Shown here piece by piece: positions 17,764-25,290 of a stretch of DNA of 64,000 bases. This DNA is from HGM04593 sp045646845 (GTDB lineage Bacteria > Bacteroidota > Bacteroidia > Bacteroidales > Bacteroidaceae): NCBI GenBank assembly GCA_045646845.1, contig JAZRLO010000045.1, forward strand, positions 1 to 64,000. Direction: 5' to 3'. The notes under the pieces are model-generated. The model had not been told where the DNA came from, searched no databases, and saw only the letters and a program-made list of their open reading frames with translations. The position numbers were made by a program, and so were the translations under genes. Positions within the stretch are counted from its first letter, which is position 1; each line of letters opens with the position of its first letter.

Positions 17764-18693
17764 ATGAAAATATACTCAGCACCACTCCAGGGATTTACCG
17801 AAGCTGTGTGGCGTAACATCCACAGTGCGGTTTTCGGCGGTATGGACGGTTATTATACACCGTTCCTGCGCTATGAACACAGCGAGATACGCAGCAAGGA
17901 CATACGTGACATTGAGCGCAAGAACAACACAGTACCAAACCTTGTACCGCAGATTATTGCAGCCACGCCTGACGAGATGCGTCCCCTGATGGAGTTTATA
18001 GCCAAAGAGGGCTATGCTCGCGTTGACATAAACATGGGCTGTTCGTTCCCGCTGCAGATGCGCAAGAAACATGGGGCAGGGCTGCTCCCCCACCCCGATA
18101 TGGTTGCCGAACTGATGAAGGCAACGGCTGAATATCCCGATGTCGAATTTTCCGTAAAGATGCGCTTGGGTTGTGAGAGCAAGGAGGAGTGGCGCACACT
18201 AATGCCCGTGCTAAACGATACTCCGTTGACACATATTACCATGCACCCGCGCCTGGGAACCGAGCAGTACAAGAAGCCGGTTGATATCGATGCGTTTGCC
18301 GAATTCTATGCAGCCTGCAAGCACCCTGTTATATACAATGGTGACCTGCTGACATTGCATGACATCAGGCGCATTGAGACAGAATTCCCGGGACTCAAAG
18401 GCATCATGCTCGGCCGCGGTCTGCTCGCGAACCCGGCATTAGGCATCGAATACTGCGAAAGCCGCGAACTTACCGAAGCGGAAGTATGGCGCCTTGTGCG
18501 GCAGATGCACGACGAAAAGTTCCGCCAACTCACCCCTCGCCTGCAGGGCAACACCCAGTTCCTCACCAAGATGAAACCCTATTGGGAGTACCTGCTCCCT
18601 ACCATGCTAAAGCGAGACAAAAAAGCAATTCTAAAAGCAACAACAATAGAAAAATACATGAACGCTGTAAACGAAGGGCTGGCAAACTATTGA
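17764..18693 (+). CDS. tRNA-dihydrouridine synthase
   Basis: 309 aa from ATG 17764. An earlier ATG (17656) would add a 36-residue leader unlike the family, and a TATATTTG -7 box lies inside it at 17724-17731. Seen: APLQGFTEAVWRN (FMN site start), DINMGCSFPLQMRKKHGAGLL with the catalytic Cys, SVKMRLG, HPRLGTEQY, NGDLLT and IMLGRGLLANPAL. It reduces uridine in the tRNA D-loop using FMN and NADPH. A second, truncated copy of its last third lies at 22262-22609. Confidence 0.95.
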   Translation: MKIYSAPLQGFTEAVWRNIHSAVFGGMDGYYTPFLRYEHSEIRSKDIRDIERKNNTVPNLVPQIIAATPDEMRPLMEFIAKEGYARVDINMGCSFPLQMRKKHGAGLLPHPDMVAELMKATAEYPDVEFSVKMRLGCESKEEWRTLMPVLNDTPLTHITMHPRLGTEQYKKPVDIDAFAEFYAACKHPVIYNGDLLTLHDIRRIETEFPGLKGIMLGRGLLANPALGIEYCESRELTEAEVWRLVRQMHDEKFRQLTPRLQGNTQFLTKMKPYWEYLLPTMLKRDKKAILKATTIEKYMNAVNEGLANY

Positions 18694-18754
18694 TTTCAGT
18701 GCCCAATTTAAATAGAGAGCCTTTTCTTTTTTATGCAATATCCCATTGGGAGTG

Positions 18755-18785
18755 TTGTCCGTTTTAAAAATATTTTCTAAATTTG
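18755..18785 (+). promoter_or_regulatory. Bacteroidota promoter for the surface operon
   Basis: TTG at 18755-18757, a 20-bp spacer, and a consensus -7 box TAAATTTG at 18778-18785. Confidence 0.65.
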
Positions 18786-18845
18786 CTTTGTCGGGTGTTT
18801 ATTCCCCGGCAGACATATTTTACGAAAGTGTTTTTCGATTAAGCC

Positions 18846-19020
18846 TTAAGTAGGAAATGTGGAAGTTTTCAACAACAGAAGGGCAACGGACAGCACTCTC
18901 TTCTTGTTTAGTTATGGTATATATGCCCTCTTTCAGTGTGGGCATACTGTACATACTATTCAAGTGTGGGGTATTGCATCGTTTATTTCTGTTAAGGTCT
19001 TTCCACAACCTCCTACTTAA
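18846..19020. repeat. 175-bp segment with imperfect inverted-repeat ends
   Basis: The left end (18846-18865, TTAAGTAGGAAATGTGGAAG) is the near complement of the right end (18999-19020, beginning CTTTCCACAACC and ending TCCTACTTAA). Ten outer base pairs are perfect, then a 2-3 nt bubble, then about seven more. It could be a small non-autonomous element (MITE), an invertible segment, or a leader RNA structure. Confidence 0.55.
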
Positions 19021-19097
19021 TGAACGAAAAAGGCTCCACACTTTTCTTTATATCAATAGCCCACATATGGGGTCTGTGGGCACAAACACTATTTGCT

Positions 19098-19622
19098 ATG
19101 AAAAAAGGATTTTTTGGAGTAGTTCTCCTCGCCATGGCTTTGACAAGTTGCTCAAGCAGGCAGTTTTACGTTACTGAACTCATTGACTATATGGAGTCTT
19201 CGGCGCGTATCCTTGAGGCTGAACACACATTGTTGTCAACCCCACTGATTGCCGACGTTGAGGTATCGGATAAAAAGATAACCTATACCGAGAAGGAGAT
19301 GTTTGCTAACCTTGAAGTTAACAACAAACGTATTGACGATATGCCAGAGCTTAAGAAAATTGCACTCTCACGTGCAGCACAGGCACACAATGCCGATATT
19401 CTTGTTGGTACCACAATAGACGTGGTGACAAAGGACGACCGACTTGAAATCACCATAACCGGCTACCCTGCACGTTATGTAAAATTCCGTAACGTAAACG
19501 AGCAGGACATCAAGGTGATGGAGAAACTCCATTTGGTACGTGGTGGCAAAAGCAATGCAATTGACGAAATAATTGCTTCGCCCGAAAAGAAACTTAATGT
19601 CACAACCACAAAAGTGGAATAA
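19098..19622 (+). CDS. Lipoprotein of unknown function
   Basis: 174 aa from ATG 19098; the lipoprotein signal MKKGFFGVVLLAMALTSC starts there, while an upstream ATG (19020) lies in the repeat-bearing leader. After the lipobox Cys the protein is soluble, with alternating charged strands, a central SRAAQAHNADILVGTTIDV and a late TITGYPARYVKFRNV. The middle resembles small periplasmic lipoproteins that bind or assemble outer-membrane parts, but I do not recognise the family. It is first in an operon with an outer-membrane-barrel-like protein (26 bp later) and an LRR lipoprotein (10 bp further). Confidence 0.75.
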   Translation: MKKGFFGVVLLAMALTSCSSRQFYVTELIDYMESSARILEAEHTLLSTPLIADVEVSDKKITYTEKEMFANLEVNNKRIDDMPELKKIALSRAAQAHNADILVGTTIDVVTKDDRLEITITGYPARYVKFRNVNEQDIKVMEKLHLVRGGKSNAIDEIIASPEKKLNVTTTKVE

Positions 19623-19648
19623 TCTCCAATCCATAAATTCCCTATCTT

Positions 19649-20356
19649 ATGAAACGGATTTTAATTTTGGCACTCTTCTTTGCTGTATTGCTTCCTGGTG
19701 GCGATATATTTGCACAGAATAAGGTGCAGGGAGGTATGGTGGTGAGGAAACTTACCTACCACAAAAAGGAGAAGAAACCTAAAAAGAAGATAGAACCGGT
19801 GAAACCCGGTTTTCAGCACTCGGTCACTTTAATGGGCGGTACAGATTTCGATTGCTTCCGTGGTGAAATTGACTATATTTACGGTTATCGTTTCAATAAC
19901 CGCTTTTTTGCCGGAGCCGGTATTGGATTGAACTATGACGATGACGGTGATTGGGATGATTATGATGTACGTACAACTGACTTTGATGATTATGAACTGC
20001 GCAATATGTATTCCATACCGCTTTATGCCCATGCCCGAGCATATCTGGGCAAGAAACGTTGTCTGCCATTCTTTGCCTTTTCGGCCGGTGCGAAATTTGG
20101 ATTACCTGCAATGACAATAATGTTGAACGATAGTGATAATTGCACTTTGTATTCCGAGACCATTGAGTTTGTCACATATCTCTTTGAACCGGCATTTGGT
20201 CTTGATGTGCGCCTTACATCGCGCGCAAGCATTAACCTGCAGCTTGGTGCAACCATTTACGGGGTACCACGATTGAGGTTTTCCGATTCCACCCACGCGC
20301 AGATATACCAGAAAACCACGTGTGATTTTGCCATTAAATTAGGTTGTACTTTCTAA
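19649..20356 (+). CDS. Outer-membrane beta-barrel-like protein
   Basis: 235 aa with signal peptide MKRILILALFFAVLLPGGDIFA. After a Lys-rich stretch (KKEKKPKKKIEPVKP), the chain shows alternating hydrophobic strands separated by Asp-rich turns (DDDGDWDDYDV), and it ends in a Phe (KLGCTF), the usual C-terminal mark of an outer-membrane barrel. About 8-10 strands could fit. The function is not known; it is flanked by a lipoprotein and an LRR lipoprotein, which suggests a cell-surface assembly. Confidence 0.75.
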   Translation: MKRILILALFFAVLLPGGDIFAQNKVQGGMVVRKLTYHKKEKKPKKKIEPVKPGFQHSVTLMGGTDFDCFRGEIDYIYGYRFNNRFFAGAGIGLNYDDDGDWDDYDVRTTDFDDYELRNMYSIPLYAHARAYLGKKRCLPFFAFSAGAKFGLPAMTIMLNDSDNCTLYSETIEFVTYLFEPAFGLDVRLTSRASINLQLGATIYGVPRLRFSDSTHAQIYQKTTCDFAIKLGCTF

Positions 20357-20366
20357 ATGAGCTGTT

Positions 20367-21869
20367 ATGAAAAAATTTTTGAACATATTTGCAGCCATTG
20401 TGGCTTTGGGTATCTTAACCGGCTGTTACGAGGAGATTGACCTTGTAGAGGGTGGCACATACACAGTTATCAACTATACAACCAATGACAACGAGGTTGC
20501 CGACATCAGTACAGGCTACTCTGGCATGCACGTAATCAGCAATACATATACCGATGGTGTTGGCAAGGTGGTTGTCAAGGGTAAGATTACGCATTTCTAC
20601 CCTTATTTTGAATACTGTGGTAATGTGACAAGCGTGACAATTCCCAAGGGGGTAACAAGCATTGGAGGTTCAGCGTTCAGTGGTTGCTACGGGCTTACAA
20701 AAGTTGTAATCCCTAACAGCGTAACAAGCATTGGAAATTATGCGTTCAATGGCTGTACATCGTTAAAGGAATTACGCATTGAGGATGGAAAAGGTACATT
20801 GTCTTTAGAGTATAATACATACGGTGAAGGCCTGTTCTATGATTGCCCTTTGGAAACTTTGTATTTAGGTCGTAATTTATCTTATAATACAGATTATTCT
20901 TCTGGTTTTTCTCCGTTCTATAATATAAAGACATTGGCAAGTGTAACCATCGGCAATAGCGTAACAACAATTGGAGAGTATGCTTTCTCTGATTGTGATA
21001 ATATTAAAAGTATCGCAATTCCCGAAGGCGTAACAGAAATAGAAAGTCGCGCGTTCGAAGATTGTGACAGGCTTGCGAGTGTAACGCTTCCAAAAACTCT
21101 TGTTACTATAGGTTCAGAGGCTTTCTGCAGTTGCGATGCATTGGGCAGCATTGTGATTCCCGATAAAGTTACAACTATAGATGGGAGAGCTTTCAAGAAT
21201 TGTATAGCTCTCAAGAGTGTTACTATCGGTAGCAGTGTCACTACTATCGGTACTGATGCTTTCTATGGATGTAATAACCTGAAGACAGTTATCAATAAAT
21301 CAAAGTTGCGTTTCACTAAAGGTTCAAGCAGTTATGGCTATGTTGCATATTACGCCGACAAGATAACCCAGAACGAGCCTGCAAAAGGCAATTATGTCGA
21401 TTTGGGATTGTCTAGTGGTGTAAAATGGGCAACCTGCAACCTTGGTGCAGCAACCCCTGAGGAGTTGGGTGACCTTTACTATTGGGGTGAGACAACAACA
21501 TCAATGGTCAACAACACGATATACGTGAACGTTGGCGATGATATTTCGGGCAATGCAAAATATGATGCTGCACGTGCTCAATTGGGCGGTAGTTGGCGTA
21601 TGCCTACATATATTGAATTTAACGAATTGGTTAGTGAATGTGAATGGTACACAGATACATACAATGGAGAGAGTGTGTTTAAGGTCTATGGCCCCAACGG
21701 CAATTACATATTCTTGCCAATATACTATTGTTGGAGCAGCACCTCTTATCAAAGAGATGAACCCAATGATGCTGCAATTTGCTTTGGTTATGACTTAGAT
21801 AAGAATACCGTAGGATTTTATATCTCGTATCGCAACACATTGTTGCCTATACGTCCTGTAACCAACTAA
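20367..21869 (+). CDS. BspA-type LRR surface lipoprotein with C-terminal FISUMP-like domain
   Basis: 500 aa. The lipoprotein signal MKKFLNIFAAIVALGILTGC is followed by 7-8 leucine-rich repeats of the LRR_5 (BspA) type, about 23 residues each (for example VTSIGGSAFSGC, VTTIGEYAFSDC, VTEIESRAFEDC), near residues 85-320. The end (about 345-500) begins YVDLGLSSGVKWATCNLG and contains YYWGE, GGSWRMPT and YCWSSTSY, a Cys/Trp-rich module common in exported Bacteroidota proteins. LRR_5 proteins often bind host or bacterial surfaces. It ends the three-gene surface operon before a terminator. Confidence 0.88.
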   Translation: MKKFLNIFAAIVALGILTGCYEEIDLVEGGTYTVINYTTNDNEVADISTGYSGMHVISNTYTDGVGKVVVKGKITHFYPYFEYCGNVTSVTIPKGVTSIGGSAFSGCYGLTKVVIPNSVTSIGNYAFNGCTSLKELRIEDGKGTLSLEYNTYGEGLFYDCPLETLYLGRNLSYNTDYSSGFSPFYNIKTLASVTIGNSVTTIGEYAFSDCDNIKSIAIPEGVTEIESRAFEDCDRLASVTLPKTLVTIGSEAFCSCDALGSIVIPDKVTTIDGRAFKNCIALKSVTIGSSVTTIGTDAFYGCNNLKTVINKSKLRFTKGSSSYGYVAYYADKITQNEPAKGNYVDLGLSSGVKWATCNLGAATPEELGDLYYWGETTTSMVNNTIYVNVGDDISGNAKYDAARAQLGGSWRMPTYIEFNELVSECEWYTDTYNGESVFKVYGPNGNYIFLPIYYCWSSTSYQRDEPNDAAICFGYDLDKNTVGFYISYRNTLLPIRPVTN

Positions 21870-21886
21870 GAACTATATATAATTGA

Positions 21887-21926
21887 AAATAGCGTTCCAG
21901 ACCGTTGTGGCCAGGAACGCTATTTG
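21887..21926. terminator. Terminator after the LRR gene
   Basis: A 12-bp perfect stem (AAATAGCGTTCC at 21887-21898 with GGAACGCTATTT at 21914-21925) with a 15-nt loop. It also sits at the 3' end of the minus-strand patatin fragment, so it can work both ways. Confidence 0.8.
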
Positions 21927-21950
21927 TCTATGTGTGAATTTATCTGTTTG

Positions 21951-22268
21951 TTACTCTATTTCAAACTCAATCTGTGCGGCGAGGTCATACCCCTCCTGAT
22001 ACAATGCAAGCAACTTGTCAATGTCGCGTTCAATGCGGGCTACCTCAACCGGCTTCACGGGGCGCAGAACCTCTACCCTGCCTTCGCTCTCCATGGTTTC
22101 AACAAGCTCCATCTGGCGGTTATACATTGCATTGCGGCCACGTATGGCATCCTTCACCTTGGGGTATTTGCGGTAGAAGAAGAACGGCACCTTTGTAACC
22201 TTCTGTGGCTTGCGATAACCCTGGTTACGTGTGAGCACTACAAGGTTGTTGTCATATCCCTGTGACAT
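21951..22268 (-). pseudogene. Truncated copy of the patatin gene (C-terminal third)
   Basis: About 105 codons matching the end of the intact patatin gene at 23529-24383, from SQGYDNNLVVLTRN to YDLAAQIEFE. Only four residues differ before the last few, while the DNA has about 20 changes in 300 bp, so most changes are silent. It lacks the nucleophile Ser motif and the catalytic Asp and cannot be a lipase. Its 5' side breaks off at about 22264, exactly where the dus-derived fragment begins. Confidence 0.85.
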
Positions 22269-22609
22269 TGCATGACATCCGGCGCATTGAGACAGAATTC
22301 CCGGGACTCAAAGGCATCATGCTCGGCCGCGGTCTGCTCGCGAACCCGGCATTAGGCATCGAATACCGCGAAAGCCGCGAACTTACCGAAGCGGAACTCT
22401 GCCGCCTTGTGCGGCTGATGCACGACGAAATGTTCCGCCAACTCACCCCTCGCCTGCAGGGCAACACCCAGTTCCTCACCAAGACGAAACCCTATTGGGA
22501 GTACCTGCTCCCTACCCTTCCCAAACGCCTGAGGAAGCCCATCCTCAAAGCGACGACCACAGAAAAATATCAGGCTGCTGTAGCAAACGTATTACGCGGA
22601 GATTGGTAA
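22262..22609 (+). pseudogene. Truncated copy of dus (C-terminal third)
   Basis: From HDIRRIETEFPGLKGIMLG onward it matches the end of the dus gene at about 18359-18693. The first 240 bp are about 95% identical; the last 85 bp are clearly more diverged (TLPKRLRKPILKA versus TMLKRDKKAILKA). The FMN site and the catalytic Cys are missing. It is joined head-on to the patatin fragment through a TGACAT shared by both parents. Its stop codon lies inside a long hairpin. Confidence 0.85.
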
Positions 22610-22636
22610 ACCAACCTCCGCGTAATACGTTTGCTA
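22581..22636 (+). terminator. Long perfect-loop hairpin at the end of the dus fragment
   Basis: 26-bp arms (22581-22606 and 22611-22636) with one mismatch and a TAAA loop; the left arm is coding (the VANVLRGDW end). AT-rich sequence follows. It may terminate transcription, but its length and the copied coding arm suggest an inverted duplication. The intact dus gene has no such hairpin. Confidence 0.6.
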
Positions 22637-22676
22637 TTTAATTATAAATTATATATTGAGGTAACATCGAATAAGA

Positions 22677-23087
22677 CTATTGTAATAATGCAATAACAAA
22701 GTATATTATGCTTATAACAGTAGATACCGCTGAAAGCCTTAACAAAATTATATAAAAAACTTCCCAAAGATCCCATTTTTCATGACCATATATTTCATAA
22801 GAGCCCAGTTCAAGTTCTTTAGCTCTATAGCAATTCAATGGTATTAACGGAATGATGAAATAAAAGAATTGATACATTGATTTAGAGTCAGTCTCCTCCT
22901 CGTATCTTCCACCTCCAAACAAAGAGACTCCAACAATAAAGTTGATAGAAAATAAGACCGGGTTACATTCTTGGAAATTCAAGAATTTTGTTTCTCTGTA
23001 TTCCTTGATGTATCTCGTACCAATAATAAAATATGTCACGCATAGTATAGCGAGAGAAACAATCAGAATAATCAATGAATTCAGCAT
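22677..23087 (-). CDS. Small membrane protein of unknown function
   Basis: 136 aa. Hydrophobic helices lie near residues 3-23 (MLNSLIILIVSLAILCVTYF), 44-58 (LFSINFIVGVSLFGG), 72-85 and 108-133. Charged loops (YEEETDSK, HEKWDLWE) separate them. I do not recognise the family. Its codons are more AT-rich than those of nearby genes and it sits between the chimeric scar and the HD pseudogene, so it could be recently acquired. Confidence 0.55.
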   Translation of the reverse strand: MLNSLIILIVSLAILCVTYFIIGTRYIKEYRETKFLNFQECNPVLFSINFIVGVSLFGGGRYEEETDSKSMYQFFYFIIPLIPLNCYRAKELELGSYEIYGHEKWDLWEVFYIILLRLSAVSTVISIIYFVIALLQ

Positions 23088-23251
23088 AGGCTCAAGTTTT
23101 TATACGGTGTTTATTTTGTGTCAAATGACAGATATATAATATCTACAATATTAAGTAAAAAAATGAAATGCAAATATAAATTACCGTTAAAATATTTCCA
23201 CTTGTAATAAAATATGCGTTTATAACGACACGAACCCGTCCATGTCAAGAG

Positions 23252-23532
23252 TTAGCATGCCTTGCGTAGCTGCTCGAACTTTTCGTCAGTGAGCCCGGCC
23301 AGCAGTGACTCGCGCAGTTGGAGTATATTCTCTGCTGCACGTTTGCCGTGCTAAAGGTCTTCCCGGTTGTCCACGCGCCATTGGTCGTGCAGATAAGCGA
23401 AAAGACGCACGACTGTCTGGTTTACTCCCTTGGTTGCCAATGCGGCATTCCGTGACATTTGTCGAGAACCCAGCCGTTAATGGCAGATTGTTTCACTCTG
23501 TCTATCATTGTGTTTTCAATGGGTTGTTTCAT
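23252..23532 (-). pseudogene. HD-domain-like hydrolase pseudogene
   Basis: The start MKQPIENTMIDRVKQSAING, with WVLDKCHGMPHWQ following, runs into a stop in its frame. The next part continues in another frame as VNQTVVRLFAYLHDQWRVDN, then a TAG, then HGKRAAENILQLRESL and LTDEKFEQLRKAC before a TAA. The His-Trp, LHD and HGxRAA pieces resemble an uncharacterised HD-type phosphohydrolase family (my recollection). The gene has lost an internal piece (the usual QRVERNG region), has a frameshift and a nonsense codon. Its ATG overlaps the patatin TGA (ATGA), so it was once translationally coupled to patatin. Confidence 0.7.
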
Positions 23533-24383
23533 TCTTTAGCGAACTCAATCTGTGCGGCGAGGTCATATCCCTCCTGGTACAGCGCAAGCAGTTTGTTAAT
23601 GTCGCGTTCAATGCGAGCCACCTCAACCGGCTTCACAGGGCGCAGAACCTCTACCCTGCCTTCGCTCTCCATGGTTTCAACAAGCTCCATCTGGCGGTTA
23701 TACATTGCATTGCGGTCACGTATGGCGTCCTTTACCTTGGGGTATTTGCGGTAGAAGAAGAACGGTACTTTTGTAGCCTTCTGTGGCTTGCGGTAGCCAT
23801 AGTTGCGTGTGAGCACTACAAGGTTGTTGTCATATCCCTGTGACATAGCGCGTTCAAGAGGTATGGAATCGGAAATGCCGCCGTCGAGCATGGGCTCGCC
23901 GTCAACGTATGCAATGGGGCACACGAATGGCAGGCTGCTCGATGCCTTTACAATCTCAATCACGCGCTTGGGATTGTGCTTCTCCTCAAAGTAGCATGCC
24001 TTGCCGGTGATGCAGCTTGTGGTTACCATCTCGTAACGTTCGGGGCTGCCGGCCAGCTTGTCATAGTCATATGGGCTTATCTCCTCGGGGAACTTGTGGA
24101 ACAGCAGGTCAAAATCCATTATGTTGCCTTTGGTGAGCAGGTATTTCATGCCAATGTAGTTGTACTCTTTTAGCAGGTCAATGTCGGCATACTTTGCGCG
24201 TCCGCGCTGGTGCGACATATATGAAAGGCCATTGCAGGCACCGGCGCTCACACCTATTACATAAGGGAATCGTATGCCACGGTCCATAAAGTTGTCGAGC
24301 ACTCCAATGGTGAATATCCCACGCATTCCACCACCCTCGAGCACAAGACCGGTTCTGTTATCTATTTTAAATGTACGTTTCAT
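23529..24383 (-). CDS. Patatin-like phospholipase
   Basis: 284 aa from ATG at 24383; an upstream ATG would add 34 unlike residues. Seen: GLVLEGGGMRGIFTIGVLDN (oxyanion loop), GVSAGACNGLSY with the nucleophile Ser (GxSxG), and LDGGISDSIPLERA with the catalytic Asp (DGG). It should hydrolyse acyl esters of lipids, with no signal peptide seen. The minus-strand TAATTTTG (24389-24396) is 5 nt before the ATG, which suggests a very short leader. Downstream it overlaps a broken HD-like gene, and a partial copy of its 3' third lies at 21951-22268. Confidence 0.93.
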   Translation of the reverse strand: MKRTFKIDNRTGLVLEGGGMRGIFTIGVLDNFMDRGIRFPYVIGVSAGACNGLSYMSHQRGRAKYADIDLLKEYNYIGMKYLLTKGNIMDFDLLFHKFPEEISPYDYDKLAGSPERYEMVTTSCITGKACYFEEKHNPKRVIEIVKASSSLPFVCPIAYVDGEPMLDGGISDSIPLERAMSQGYDNNLVVLTRNYGYRKPQKATKVPFFFYRKYPKVKDAIRDRNAMYNRQMELVETMESEGRVEVLRPVKPVEVARIERDINKLLALYQEGYDLAAQIEFAKE

Positions 24384-24388
24384 AATGC

Positions 24389-24396
24389 CAAAATTA
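24389..24396 (-). promoter_or_regulatory. -7 box for patatin
   Basis: TAATTTTG on the minus strand, adjacent to the start codon at 24383. No clear -33 element at 18-21 bp. Confidence 0.4.
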
Positions 24397-24436
24397 CACA
24401 AAAGCTTCAAAAAAAAGTTTGTGGAGGCAGATATTT

Positions 24437-24468
24437 TTTGCGGCATATCATTCAAAATATTATATTCG
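24437..24468 (+). promoter_or_regulatory. Promoter for the TlpA-like gene
   Basis: TTTG at 24437-24440, a 20-bp spacer and TATATTCG at 24461-24468. Confidence 0.7.
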
Positions 24469-24499
24469 CAGTTGATAATGAACAAAATATATTGATACT

Positions 24500-25087
24500 A
24501 TGAAAAAAACTATTGCTTTTGTAATGTTAGGATTTGCCCTCGCCGCGTGCGGTGGAGACAGCAAACAAAAAGCGGCTGTCAAAGAAGAGGTACAGCCAGT
24601 GTTGGAAGAGAAACGCGATACCGTGGTGTATGAACACGAGTATATAGTAAAGGTGGGCGACATGGCTCCCGACTTCACCCTTGAGATGATTGACGGTAGT
24701 AAGTTCACCCTGTCGGAACAGCGTGGAAAGGTGGTGATGCTGCAGTTTACCGCCGGATGGTGCGGAATATGCCGTAAGGAGATGCCACACATTGAAAGCG
24801 AGATATGGCAACCCAACAAAGACAACAAGAATTTTGTGCTCGTAGCCGTTGACCGCGAGGAGACCAAAGAAGAGATTCTTGCCTACATTGAAAAGGTTGG
24901 TACCACTTACCCTGTTGCCATGGATACTAATGCCGATGTCTTCGCAAGCTATGCTCTGCGCAATTCAGGCATTACGCGTAACGTTCTCATCGACCGCGAC
25001 GGCCGCATCGTAATGCTCACCCGCAAGTTCGAACAGGAAGAGTTCGATGCCCTGGTGAAGAAGATTAATGCCATGTTGGCTGAATGA
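24500..25087 (+). CDS. TlpA/ResA-like thioredoxin lipoprotein
   Basis: 195 aa. A lipoprotein signal (MKKTIAFVMLGFALAAC) is followed by a linker and, from about residue 52, a thioredoxin fold: VGDMAPDFTLEMIDG, the active site WCGICRKEMP with the CGIC pair, and the late GITRNVLIDRDGRIV with the cis-Pro region altered (GITRN). It likely reduces or exchanges disulfides at the periplasmic face of a membrane. It is a single gene with its own promoter and a terminator shared with galE. Confidence 0.92.
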   Translation: MKKTIAFVMLGFALAACGGDSKQKAAVKEEVQPVLEEKRDTVVYEHEYIVKVGDMAPDFTLEMIDGSKFTLSEQRGKVVMLQFTAGWCGICRKEMPHIESEIWQPNKDNKNFVLVAVDREETKEEILAYIEKVGTTYPVAMDTNADVFASYALRNSGITRNVLIDRDGRIVMLTRKFEQEEFDALVKKINAMLAE

Positions 25088-25135
25088 AAAATGACAGTCA
25101 GCATGTGAGATATCCAATGTTCTCGATGTTTTGAA

Positions 25136-25188
25136 CTCCCTCCGAGGCTTTGCCTCTCGTCCCTCTTTGCAAAGAGGGACAGTTTTTT
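25136..25188. repeat. Dispersed intergenic repeat, copy 2
   Basis: CTCCCTCCGAGGCTTTGCCTC then CGTCCCTCTTTGCAAAGAGGGACAG and a T run. The inner palindromes (GAGGCTTTGCCTC; CCCTCTTTGCAAAGAGGG) make two hairpins. It is the clearest copy of the family at 10419 and 57479. Confidence 0.7.
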
Positions 25189-25230
25189 GCGGCACATCAG
25201 GAATAACCGATTATCGAAAAGATGGCAAAT

Positions 25231-25275
25231 TACATACAAAATCAGCACCGCATTGCGGTGCTGATTTTGTATGTA
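25231..25275. terminator. Bidirectional terminator between tlpA-like and galE genes
   Basis: 22-bp perfect arms (25231-25252 and 25254-25275) around CAGCACCGCATTGCGGTGCTG. Convergent genes lie on each side. Confidence 0.88.
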
Positions 25276-25290
25276 TATATGAGGATTTGA

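Larger units (their letters stand above)
18694..19097. other. Promoter and long leader of the surface operon
   Basis: There is no convincing gene in this stretch of about 400 bp. It holds a good promoter (18755-18785) and, downstream of it, a 175-bp segment bounded by imperfect inverted repeats (18846-18865 and 18999-19020). A minor hairpin (ATGCCC near 18922 with GGGCAT near 18940) lies within the segment. The leader upstream of the lipoprotein ATG at 19098 would thus be about 300 nt. Confidence 0.6.

Noticed and set aside
18820..19041. 73-codon minus-strand ORF across the inverted-repeat segment
   Set aside because: It spans both repeat ends and lies in the leader of the surface operon; I see no domain, so I treat it as non-coding.
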